Assembly: GCA_037349105.1 (NCBI GenBank)
Contig: JAYJMM010000042.1
Span: forward strand, 289,501-353,500
Source: Limnomonas spitsbergensis
Lineage: Eukaryota > Chlorophyta > Chlorophyceae > Chlamydomonadales
Direction: 5' to 3'
DNA: 64,000 bases
Below the pieces are notes generated by a model. That model ran no database searches, was not told the DNA's origin, and saw only the letters and a program-made list of their open reading frames with translations. Shown here one piece after another: positions 24,187-36,600 of the stretch (positions within the stretch are counted from its first letter, which is position 1; the number at the start of each line of letters is the position of its first letter). A program made the position numbers and the translations under genes.

Positions 24187-24602
24187 ATTGGGGAATGTCA
24201 CTCCGAGGTGGTCCCGACGGCTGGACAAGAACAACAGGTGCTCCGTTGTCTAAATCTCTCTGAGTTTGCTTCTCGCCCTTCAACCAACAGAGCTAAAAAA
24301 GCTCAACACCGCTCCACACATTTCGTACTACATTCATACCACTTGGCCTGTCTCTCTGGCCTTGCTTACCTTGCCCCACCATGAGCTACCGGTATTACAG
24401 AAATAGTGTATCGATAGGCAGAAATACAATATTTTCCATCAATCTTGGGTATCCCACCGTTCCTACGGGGTCACAATCCCCTTTCACATCCCTCATGGTA
24501 TTCGTTAAGCTGTAGCAGAAAGCATTGCATCGTTTCGATCAAATCATCAAATTGCTAAAATAACTGAACGGCTGAAATCGATCTTAGCGTCATAATCACA
24601 CA
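24187..24602. promoter_or_regulatory. Shared divergent promoter region, AP2 gene / SPF45 gene
   Basis: The start codons of the AP2 gene (24186, minus) and the SPF45 gene (24603, plus) face away from each other across 416 bp. No ORF or repeat array fills it. It is locally A/T-richer than the flanks and holds a small palindrome tatcgata near 24410. No clear TATA box is evident. Both 5' UTRs must lie here unless upstream noncoding exons exist. Confidence 0.6.
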
Positions 24603-27600
24603 ATGAGCCTTTTCGGGGACCTACCCGAAGGCAATCATGCACCTAGCGGGACCTCCGCGTCGCAGGCCTGGGCTGCTCCCCAGATGCAGCCCAAGATGCA
24701 GCCCAAGAAGGCTGCCACGTCGGTCGCTTTCGCCCCTGCCTCGCTTCGGGCTGTTGGAAGAGGGGGCAGGTGAGCACCACGATCTACGGTATCCATCTCG
24801 ATAGCATGTGCATGGTACATTGCAGTACGAAGGACATCCTTTGCAACAGCTGCATGAGGGGACTCGAGGGATGCATGGCGGAGCTGGGTGTGGTAAGACA
24901 GCCACTTTGGTCGGAGACCGCGCATGCCACCGCATGTTGCAAAATATGAGCCATTTCGGGTTAAGATTTCGTATGAGGCATGGCATCAGTCTGATAGGGA
25001 CATGGGAGGGGATCTGCGCACGAGAGCAAAGGCTGGATGCAGCAAGCCCACTGGGGGTATGCCAGGGATCTGATCAGGTCTCTCTCAGGATGCTAGCAAG
25101 GGATATTCAAACCAATGTGTCTATGGGGGAGGGGGGGCTAGCAGGATCAACCCATCAAGAATGACCCTGACTTGGCTCTACGGTACTAATCCTGATCCCT
25201 GATTGTTAAGAGCAAAGGCCAAGGTCATCTGCTCAGCAACAGATTACCCCCATCATGACCTCAATTCAGGAAACATTCAGCTTTAAGCAGCAGCCACATG
25301 TACTTCTGTCCCCTGAGCGTGCTGCCCCAAATGCTTGAGGGTGCAAGGTAGTGCTTTTATTTGTGCGGCCTCAACAGCCTGAGGTCTCATGCACGGCCTG
25401 CCATGCTGCTCAAGCGACCGTGGGCCAGGCCAGCTTTGGTCCCAATGAGTTTTTGTGGCGGAGGGGCGGCCTGCCAAAAGTGGTCACTTGGCCAAAAAGC
25501 AAGACGAGTATATGGTTGGCAGGGAAGGGCATCATCACTGACACCTCTTCTGCATGTAGGTCAGGCCCTGGGCCTGTTGGGCGCGGCGGAGGGCGGGCGG
25601 GACGCGGCAGTGCAGCGGGAGGAGACGCGTCAGCAGCTGGCGGACCTGAGGGCTCATCCGGCCACGTGGTGTCGTCAGCTCCCGTGGCGTCCACGTCGAG
25701 CATCTTCTCATCCCTATCCGGCCACATCCGCGAGGAATACGATCCCATGCGACCAAATGAATACGACCAGGTACCCTGTTAAAACCCAGGCATGCAAAAA
25801 ATACATCGTGCCCACCCCTGTCCTGCTTGCCCCGTCATTCACATTTCCGTTGTGTACCCCCTGCATGCTAAAACCCATCGTAGTGGTGCCCGGGTCGAAG
25901 TCGAATCGAGCAATGCAGATGTTAATTATTGAAAGGCTTATAAACACAATGATTGTTCCAACCCTGGTCCTGTACCCTTGCTCCTCTCAGGTCCTGAAGG
26001 ATCGTGAGCGTCGCAAGAAGGACGCTGATGCTGAGGTGCAGAGGCAGGCCAAGCTGAGGGATCTGGATGCAGTGGTGGCCCGGCTCACACAGCAGGAGGA
26101 GGGGGGCGAGGGGGAGGAGGGGGATGCGACACGGAGGGACCAGGTGAGGGGGGAGGGCAGGATGAGGGGGAGGGCAGGAGGAGGGGGAGGGCAGGAGGAG
26201 GGGGGCAGGGGGAGGGAGGGGGGAGGGCAGGAGGAGGGGGGGGGGGGCAGGGAAAGGGGGGAGGGCAGGAGGAGGATGGAGGGCAGGGGGAGGGGGGAGG
26301 GCAGGAGGAGGGGGGAGGGCAGGGAAAGGGGGGAGGGCAGGAGGAGGGGGGAGGGCAGGAGGAGGGGGGGGGGGCAGGAGGAGGAGGGAGGGCAGGAGGA
26401 GGGGGGAGGGCAAGAGGAGGGGGAGGGCAGGAGGAGGAGGGAGGGCAGGAGGAGTGGGGAGGGCAAGAGGAGGGGGGAGGGCAGGAGGAGGGGGGAGGGC
26501 AGGAGGAGGGGGGAGGGCAGGGGGAGGGGGGAGGGCAGGAGGAGGGGGGAGGGCAGGAGGAGGGGGGAGGGCAGGAGGAGGGGGGAGGGCAGGAGGAGGG
26601 GGGAGGGCAGGAGGAGGGGGGAGGGCAGGGGAGGCACTGCAGAGAACAGCTGATTGTTTGATATACCGGAAGATTGAGGCTGACGACAGAGGCTTGCTTT
26701 GCTTTATTTCTCAGTCTGCTCTGAAGCTATGGATTTACCTAAAAGGCGGGGGCTGATGATCGTTCGACCGTGTTTGCTCCTGCTAGCGCACTCGGGTCTG
26801 TCAGGGAGGAAGAGCTGGGAAACTTGTGTTTGGAACGCATGCATGGGGGTAGTGTCAAAGAGGGGACCAGGGGTACCCGTATGGAAATACGGTGCGGTCA
26901 AACGGTACGGACAGGTAAGAAAATGGCTGACACGGTGTTTAAACACGGCATGGTATTATTAAAGGGCGCGATACAATACGGTAAACAGTACGGGATTTGG
27001 ACCCAAACGGTCGTACTGGGTAACCCTGGAGGGGACCCTGGCCGCTGCACGTGAAATGCTTTGAGGATTGCATCGACACGGATGGTATGTGTATATGAGC
27101 ATGCACGTTTGCTTGTGGGTGTGCTTGAGTTTTGCATATGTCAAAATGTGTGCCTGTGCTTCACTCCTGAATGTGCATGAAAGCTGAGTACCTGTATATG
27201 CATCAGTGCTGTGCAATTGTGCCGTAATTCATAAAACTTGTAATTCATTCCGGTCCTTTACTGGTAAAAGTAGCTGAATTTGCCTTGAAATTACGGTGAT
27301 TGCAATAAGCTACATAATTCAGCCACCGTATGGACTATAATCTGCACTGCACTTTAATACGTGTGTGTGTCCTTCCAGGCCCTGGGCATGACACCTGACT
27401 AACCTGAGTCCCTGTATACGTGTGTGTGTCCTTCCAGGCCCTGGGCATGACACCTGACTGACCTGGGTCCCTGTATATGTGTGTGTGTCCTTCCAGGCCC
27501 TGGGCATGACACCTGACTAACCTGAGTCCCTGTATACGTGTGTGTGTCCTTCCAGGCCCTGGGCATGACACCTGACTAACCTGAGTCCCTGTATATGTGT

Positions 27601-30600
27601 GTGTGTCCTTCCAGGCCCTGGGCATGACACCTGACTAACCTGAGTCCCTGTATACGTGTGTGTGTCCTTCCAGGCCCTGGGCATGACACCTGACTAACCT
27701 GAGTCCCTGTATATGTGTGTGTGTGTCCTTCCAGGCCCTGGGCATGACACCTGACTAACCTGAGTCCCTGTATATGTGTGTGTGTCCTTCCAGGCCCTGG
27801 GCATGACACCTGACTAACCTGAGTCCCTGTATATGTGTGTGTGTCCTTCCAGGCCCTGGGCATCTCTGGTGAGGAGGCCTTCCTGCGGAGGGGGAAGCTG
27901 AGTGGAGCGCGTGGGTCAGGGGCCAGCGGGAATGATGAGGAGCAGGCGCCAAGAGGGATGACGCTTGCCCAGAAGATGCTGGAGAAGATGGGCTGGAAGG
28001 AGGGTGAGTCTGGGGGGAGCAGGAGGGAGGGGGGGGTGATGTTGGATAAAGAGATCTTGAAGATGGGCTGGAAGGAGGGTGAGTCTGGGGGGAGCAGGAG
28101 GGAGGGGGGGGTGATGTTAGATAAAGAGATCTTGAAGATGGGCTGGAAGGAGGGTGAGTCTGGGGGGAGCAGGAGGGAGGGGGGGGTGATGTTAGATAAA
28201 GAGATCTTGAAGATGGGCTGGAAGGAGGGTGAGTCTGGGGGGGCAGGAGGGGGGGGGGGGGTGATGTTGGATAAAGAGATCTTGAAGATGGGCTGGAAGG
28301 AGGGTGAGTCTGGGGGGAGCAGGAGGGAGGGGGGGGTGATGTTAGATAAAGAGATCTTGAAGATGGGCTGGAAGGAGGGTGAGTCGGGGGGGAGCAGGAG
28401 GGGGGGGGGGGTGATGTTGGATAAAGAGATCTTGAAGATGGGCTGGAAGGAGGGTGAGTCTGGGGGGAGCAGGAGGGAGGGGGGGGTGATGTTAGATAAA
28501 GAGATCTTGAAGATGGGCTGGAAGGAGGGTGAGTCTGGGGGGGCAGGAGGGGGGGGGGGGGTGATGTTGGATAAAGAGATCTTGAAGATGGGCTGGAAGG
28601 AGGGTGAGTCTGGGGGGAGCAGTAGGGAGGGGGGGGTGATGTTAGATAAAGAGATCTTGAAGATGGGCTGGAAGGAGGGTGAGTCGGGGGGGAGCAGGAG
28701 GGGGGGGGGGTGATGTTGGATAAAGAGATCTTGAAGATGGGCTGGAAGGAGGGTGAGTCTGGGGGGAGCAGGAGGGAGGGGGGGGGGTGATGTTAGATAA
28801 AGAGATCTTGAAGATGGGCTGGAAGGAGGGTGAGTCTGGGGGAGCAGGAGGGAGGGGGGGGGGTGATGTTAGATAAAGAGATCTTGAAGATGGGCTGGAA
28901 GGAGGGTGAGTCTGGGGGGAGCAGGAGGGAGGGGGGGGGTGATGTTAGATAAAGAGATCTTGAAGATGGGCTGGAAGGAGGGTGAGTCTGGGGGAGCAGG
29001 AGGGAGGGGGGGGTGATGTTAGATAAAGAGATCTTGAAGATGGGCTGGAAGGAGGGTGAGTCTGGGGGGAGCAGGAGGGAGGGGGGGGGGTGATGTTAGA
29101 TAAAGAGATCTTGAAGATGGGCTGGAAGGAGGGTGAGTCTGGGGGGAGCAGGAGGGAGGGGGGGGTGATGTTAGATAAAGAGATATTGAAGATGATATGG
29201 AAGTAGGGTGAGTCTGGGGGGGGCAGGAGGGGAGGGGGGTGATGTTAGATAAAGAGATCTTGAAGATGATATGGAAGGAGGGTGAGTCTGGGGGAGCAGG
29301 AGGGGGGGTGGGGTGATGTTGGATAGAGAGATCTTGAAGATGGGCTGGAAGGAGGGTGAGTCTTGGGGGAGCAGGAGGGGGGGGGGGGGTGATGTTGGAT
29401 AAAGAGATCTTGAAGATGATATGGAAGGAGGGTGAGTCTGGGGGGAGCAGGAGGGAGGGGGGGGTGATGTTAGATAAATAGATATTGAAGATGGGCTGGA
29501 AGGAGGGTGAGTCTGGGGGGAGCAGGAGGGAGGGGGGGTGATGTTGGATAAAGAGATATTGAAGATGGGCTGGAAGGAGGGTGAGTCTGGGGGAGCAGGA
29601 GGGAGGGGGGGGGGGGTGATGTTGGATAAAGAGATATTGAAGATGGGCTGGAAGGAGGGTGAGTCTGGGGGGAGTAGGAGGGGGGGGGGGTGATTTTGGA
29701 TAGAGAGATCTTGAAGATGAGTCTGGGGGGACAAGCGCTATGCACTGCATGACATACTTTTTGGTTACCCGTATGGCATTCTTGTTTTCACTTTGCAAGT
29801 TGTTATGTGTCAAATTACTCACTGTTTGACATCTGTGACTGCAGGCGAGGGGCTCGGAAAGAACCTGCAAGGCATGCAAACACCCCTGGTGGCTCAGAAG
29901 ACCGACAGGTGGGGGGCATGAAAGCTAGGGTGGAGGGTTAAGGAACCATAAACCCCAAACTAGGCCAGAGACCAAGACCAGCAGTAGGGGCGCGTAAAGC
30001 TAGTATTTAGGGTGCGGGTTTTGTAACCATGAACCCTGAAACCCTTAACCCAAAACCATAAACTAGGCAGAAGACCGACAGATGGGACGCGTGGGAGCCA
30101 TAGCAAAAGGGGGAGCGGTGTGGTTCAAATATGAAAGGCATTGTATTCCCCATCATGTATATGTTACCATGACAGGTCCCACCACTGCAAATCGTGTGGG
30201 AGAGAGACAGGAAAGGGGCGCATGCTAATGCCTGGGGATGGACCTTGCTAGCATGGGCAGCCCTGTATGCATGTGCGAGGTTTTGCCTGGAGGTGCTTGT
30301 GCCGTAAAGATCGCGTCTTGAGAACCTTGTGGTGGTCACCTTGCAACTATGGTGTGAAATAGTACGATGACATATGTGGGGACCATGCTCTGAAATCATG
30401 CTCTGAGACCCTGCTCTGAAATCATGATTTGATGCCTGGGCAGGCGTGCGGGCGTCATTGTTAATGCTGAGGCTGCGCCTGCCGCTGGGCGGGGACGAGG
30501 ACGAGGGAGAGGCGGCATGGCTGGGGCAGGTGAGGAGGCATCAAGAGGGCGCTTAGCCACACAGGTGGATGCAAAGAATGGCAGACGAGGGAGATGTGGC

Positions 30601-33600
30601 ATGCCTGGAAGAAGATGCAAAGAGCTGCTGAAGTGAAGCTGAAGTGTAGCAGAAGTGTTGCTGAACTGTAGCTGAACTGTAGCTGGACTGTAGCTGAACT
30701 GTTGCTTAAGTGTTGCTTAAGTGTTGCTGAAGTGTTGCTGAAGTGTTGCTGAAGTGTTGCTGAAGTGTTGCTGAAGTGTAGCTTATGTGTAGCTGAAGCA
30801 CCCTAAAATGAACCGTTGTATTGTGCCCAGTGCCAATGGAACATCTGGCGCCTGATGTGGCACATAACCTGTTGATCTATTGCATTCTGGCCAGGGCCGG
30901 AGAACAGGAATATCAGGGGATGGGGGGACGATGTACACAAATCGGATTCGGGATTGGGGAACCATTAGCTTTTCTTGGATCCTGTCCCATCCACTGGGAA
31001 ACGGATGGGACCCTTTTCCCTGGTAGGTCAGGTAGAAAGAAGTTAGCTTTCTTTCCAGGCATGAGATGTTCCAGTGGCCCATGAGGGCTTGGACATTGTA
31101 CAGTGTCTACTTAAGTCGGTACCGGACCACCTTTGATGGGCCGCCCCGCGGCCACCTCTGGGCCGATTGCCTCCAAACCAGAACCAGCCTCCGACCGGTA
31201 GCCCCAGCAGTGGGGCTGGCCGCACCAGGGACTTGTGGCCGGGGGCCAAAGTGTAGCTGAACTGTAGCTGAAAGTGATATACCACTTACTAAACAAAAAT
31301 GTGCTGGACAAGGGAGGCACCCAGCCGGCCAGCCTCATCAGTGTTTTCAACATGGGCGCTATGTAGCCAAATGACTGCAGTGAGGCTGTTTGATATGGAC
31401 AGGCATTTGAGGCATTGCCTTGGCTATAGCCTTATTCCGTAATATGACCTGGTGTCATTGGCTACACTTTCACACTTGTGTTCAGTAGTGTGTATAGTAT
31501 ATTGATAACACTTGTATCACACGAATTCCCGTTGCATCACATCCCACTCCGCCTACAACCCATCAGTATTGTTGGCATCCTTGCCCTTTGCACCATTTAA
31601 TGCTCTATGGCCTGCGCAGTATAATATGCGGTTGATTACGGTACTTGATCACGCAAAGGCAAAGGACACCTACGTTAATCAAGACTTGCGCGACCCGCCT
31701 GCCTCACCTGGTCCAGGTCATGTGTGCAGTGGTCTACAAAATGTAACAGATTACAAATGTCAATTTTGGCAAGCTCCCCATCACATCACATCACATTTCA
31801 ACCTGTTATTCCTTCCACTTCCGCGACCCTCCTGCCTCCACAGGTGTAGGTCATGTGCGCGGTGGTCTACTTGACACAAATCACAATTTTAGAACACTGA
31901 CACCCTCCCCATCACATCACACATTCACACCCCATATCACATTTCATCCCGTTCGTTACCTCCACTTGTGCGCGCCTCCTGGTTCAACAGGTTTAGGTCG
32001 TGTGCTGGCTGGTGGGGATGAACCGGCAGACAAGCGGCCGCGGCTGGGCGGAGCGGCACTGGTGGGCAAGCCCTCAAAGGTCATCTGCCTACGCAACATG
32101 GTGGGGACCAGTGGATCTGCAGGGTGGATCTGCAGGGTGGATCTGCAGGGTGGATCTGCAGGGTGGGTCTGCAGGGTGTGGATGCAGGGTGTGGATGTGC
32201 AGTTTAGATCTGCAGGGTGGATCTGCAGGGTGGATCTGCAAGGTGGGTCTGCAGGGTGTGGATGCAGGGTGTGGATGTGCAGTTTAGATCTGCAGGGTGG
32301 GTCTGCAGGGTGGGTCTGCAGGGTGGGTCTGCAGGGTGGGTCTGCAGGGAGGATGCAGTGTGTGGATGTGCAGTTTAGATCTGCAGGGTGGGTCTGCAGG
32401 GAGGATGCAGTGTGTGGATTTGCAGTTTAGATCTGCAGGGTGGGTCTGCAGGGTGGGTCTGCAGGGAGGATGCAGTGTGTGGATGTGCAGTTTAGATCTG
32501 CAGGGTGGGTCTGCAGGGAAGATGCAGTGTGTGGATGTGCAGTTTAGATCTGCAGGGTGGGTCTGCAGGGAGGATGCAGTGTGTGGATGTGCAGTTTAGA
32601 TCTGCAGGGTGGGTCTGCAGGGAGGATGCAGGGTGTGGATGTGCAGTTTAGATGTGCAGGGTGGGTCTGCAGGGAGGATGCAGGGTGTGGATGTGCAGTT
32701 TAGATCTGCAGGGTGGATCTGCAGGGAGGATGCAGGGTGTGGATGTGCAGTTTAGATCTGCAGGGTGGGTCTGCAGGGAGGATGCAGTGTGTGGATGTGC
32801 AGTTTAGATCTGCAGGGTGGGTCTGCAGGGAGGATGCAGGGTGTGGATGTGCAGTTTAGATCTGCAGGGTGGATCTGCAGGGAGGATGCAGGGTGTGGAT
32901 GTGCAGTTTAGATCTGCAGGGTGGGTCTGCAGGGAGGATGCAGGGTGTGGATGTGCAGTTTAGATCTGCAGGGTGGGTCTGCAGGGAGGATGCAGTGTGT
33001 GGATGTGCAGTTTAGATCTGCAGGGTGGATTTGCGCTGGCCAGGGGCAGGCAAGTGGGAGATTGCAAGGCCCTTTGTCACGGAGCTGACTGTCAGGGGAT
33101 GCGATTTGGGCAAAGAGGGGCAAGAGGAGAGGGAGAGAAGGCGGGGGAGGGGGGAGAGGGGGGAGGGGGGGAGCTTTCAGGGGAAAGGATTCAGGTTCGG
33201 AAACGGCTCCTGTGAATTCTCCTGTATCTTGTTCTTGAGCCTGCAGGTACTCCTTGGTGTTGATGTGATAGCGCACCAGACCACCAGTGGAGGGGCTGCA
33301 AGGGTAACGGCGCGGACGCGGCCCATGCCGCGCTGTTTCATGAACCCTCAACCCCTGCGGGGCGTAGTTTTCTTTCTTTCTGGAGGGGCTGCCAGGAGGT
33401 CACTTCTGAGCCATGGAGGATTTGAGGTTCTAGCTTTGACCGACTCTTTGGCAAGGGGCCTGAGCAACAGGACTTAATGCACCAAGCCCTGCCCCGGCCT
33501 TTGGTATTGTAGCTGAACTGAAGCTGAATCTACCCCTCCCAAGTAGATGGTGCTGCTCTCTTCCTGATTCTGCTCCGATCACATGTGGGGCCGAGCGAGG

Positions 33601-36600
33601 TTGACGAGGAGTTGAGGACGAGGTCGGCAACGAGTTGATAGAGTATGAATTCAATTCATGTCTCTCTCTGTTAGCTGTCAACCGTTTTGTTCTGTTTCTC
33701 CAATTCTCCATCAGGTGGGACCTGGAGAGGTGGACGAGGATTTGGAGGATGAGGTCGGCAATGAGTTGACCAAGTACGGCAATGTCACCAGCGTCATGAT
33801 CTTTGAGGTCACCACCCCTGGCTATGAGGCGGAGGAGACGGTCCGCATCTTCATTCAGGTGCGGTGGCAGGCAGGCATTCTTTATTACGGCTGCCTCAGC
33901 TACAGTTCAGCCGCATCCCAGCCAAGGGACGCGTGTCTACACTTTTGAATGTCAGTTATGGCAGGCATGCTCCGCGGCCACCTCTGGGCCGATTGCGATT
34001 AAACCAGGACCGGCCTCCATGGGGTGGCCGCACCAGGGACTTGTGGCCCCCGGCCACAGTGCAGCTGAAGTGTAGCTGAAAGTGGTATACCACTTACTAA
34101 AAAAATGGTGGCACGCTCCCTGGCTGCCATAGCTGTTCACTCTCTGGCTCGCGGTTTCCTCTCGCTGTTCCACTCGACATTATATGATGGCTATTAGCAG
34201 CTAAGTCAATCAGCGATGTAGATGTTAGCATAATTACAAGGTCGTGGGGATGAGCGTGGGCCAACTAGGACTGGTTGACGACTGTCAGTTGCTGATCGGT
34301 TTGTACATCTTGTGTTCCCTTCTTCTACTGTGGTGCCGTACGCAGCGACGTGAACATATTTTGTCGTCTTGAATAATAGACTGGGACAATTAGGCTCTCT
34401 CAGCTACAAATATAAGGCTCCCTCTGCTACAATTACCAGGCTCCCTCAGCTACAATTATCAAGCTGCCTCAGCTTATCAGCTACAGTTCAGCTTTGTGGC
34501 ACCCTCAGTACAGCAGCATCAAACGCTTCATGATCTGTGAGGTCACCACTCCTGGCGATGAGACGTTGGAGACAGCCCGCGTGCCTGTTCAGGTGCGGCG
34601 AGAGGAGTTGACTGTTCATTAGAGTGTCTTGCGGCCACGTTAACAACCCGTATGTGATGCCAAGGACATGGTCAGTTTGGTGGTACGGCGGAATGAGGGT
34701 GCGGCAATCCCTCGTGCAGCCAACCTGGGGCCCAATGCTTAGGCCATCGGCTGGTCAAGGTTTGGCATCCAAGTGTAACTGCTTGGATGCCAAACCTTGA
34801 CCAGCCGATGGCCTAAGCAGTGGTTACCGCAACACTTTCAGCTACATTTCAGCTTCACTGTGGCCTCCGGCCACCTGCCCCTGGCTCGGCCAGCCCTGCT
34901 GCTCGGGCCTCCAATCGGAGGCCGGTCCAGGTTTGGTGTCAATTGGCCCAGGGGTGGCCGCAGCAAGGCCCTTCAAAGGTGGTCTGGTAACCACTAACCC
35001 CTAAAACACACACAACATCAAAGGCCCTGTGGTGACCACCCGGCAGTCCCCTTAATGCAGAGTGGTGCATCTTTCCATTTAGTGTGGTAGGCACCCAAGG
35101 TGTGGCCTCTCACTGGGGGTCCTCGTGCAGCCAACCCGGCTGCCTGGGCCATAAGCTGGTCATAGTTGCGTATCAAAAGGCCTCGTGGTGGCCATACGGG
35201 AGCCCTCTCAAAGCAGTTTGGTGCACGCTAGCGAATCGTTTGCGTGCACCAAACTGATTGTTAGTTATGATTCGTAACAATCAGTTACAGGTAGCAAGGG
35301 TTAGTAAAGGTTAGTAGGAATCACTGTGGTAAGCTGCTGAAGGTGTGACCTTACTGGAGGGTGGAGGTGGGCGGCGCCTGGGCTAGCAGGCCCGGGTCTA
35401 CGCTCAAAAGCCAACTTGGGTGGCTGAGAGCTGAGCTCAAGCTAGCAAGGCCAGGGCCAGATGCCTTTTGGGGCGCTGGCAAACGGAGCATGTGCTCTGC
35501 GCTTGTGTGCCGTTCAGATAGTTCTTCGTGTTCAGACAATCGCCATTACTTACTTTACTGGTCATGCTCCCTCTCTTATTGATGCCACGGCTGAGCTCAT
35601 GTAAAATGGCACCTCCTTGCCTGTGCTCAAATCCGGTTTGGGCCCGGATCAGAAACATATGATCTCCTGTTTGAACACGCTCCATTGGGGCTGTCAGAGT
35701 CCACATACTAACGCTCTGGACCTCACGTGTGTCGGTCTACAGTTTGACCGTGTGGAGAGTGCGACCAAGGCGCAAGTTGACTTACAGGTAGGGTGGGAGG
35801 GAGGGGGGCACTACATTGGGCTCAAGGGGGAGGGGGGCACTACATTGGGCTCGAGGGGGGGGAGGGAGGGGGGCACTACATTGGGCTCAAGGGCGAGGGG
35901 GGCACTACATTGGGCTCGAGGGGGGGGAGGGAGGGGGGCACTACATTGGGCTCGAGGGGGGGGAGGGAGGGGGGCACTACATTGGGCTCGAGGGAGGGGA
36001 GGGAGGGGGGCACTACATTGGGCTTGAGGGAGGGGAGGGAGGGGGGCACTACATTGGGCTCGAGGGGGGGGAGGGAGGGGGGCACTACATTGGGCTCGAG
36101 GGAGGTGAGGGAGGGGGGCACTACATTGGGCTCGAGGGAGGGGAGGGAGGGGGGCACTACATTGATTTTGAGGGAGGGGAGGGAGGGGGGCACTACATTG
36201 GGCTCGAGGGGGGGGAGGGAGGGGGGCACTACATTGGGCTCGAGGGAGGGGAGGGAGGGGGGCACTACATTGGGCTCGAGGGAGGGGAGGGAGGGGGGCA
36301 CTACATTGGGCTCGAGGGAGGGGAGGGAGGGGGGCACTACATTGGGCTCGAGGGGGGGGAGGGAGGGGGGCACTACATTGGGCTCGAGGGAGGGGAGGGA
36401 GGGGGGGCACTACATTGGGTTCGAGGGGGGGGAGGGAGGGGGGCACTACATTGGGCTCGAGGGGGGGGGGGGGCACTACATTGGGCTCGAGGAAGGGGAG
36501 GGAGGGGGGCACTACATTGGGCTCGAGGGAGGGGAGGGAAGGGGGCACTACATTGGGCTCGAGGGGGGGGGGGGGCACTACATTGGGCTCGAGGGAGGGG

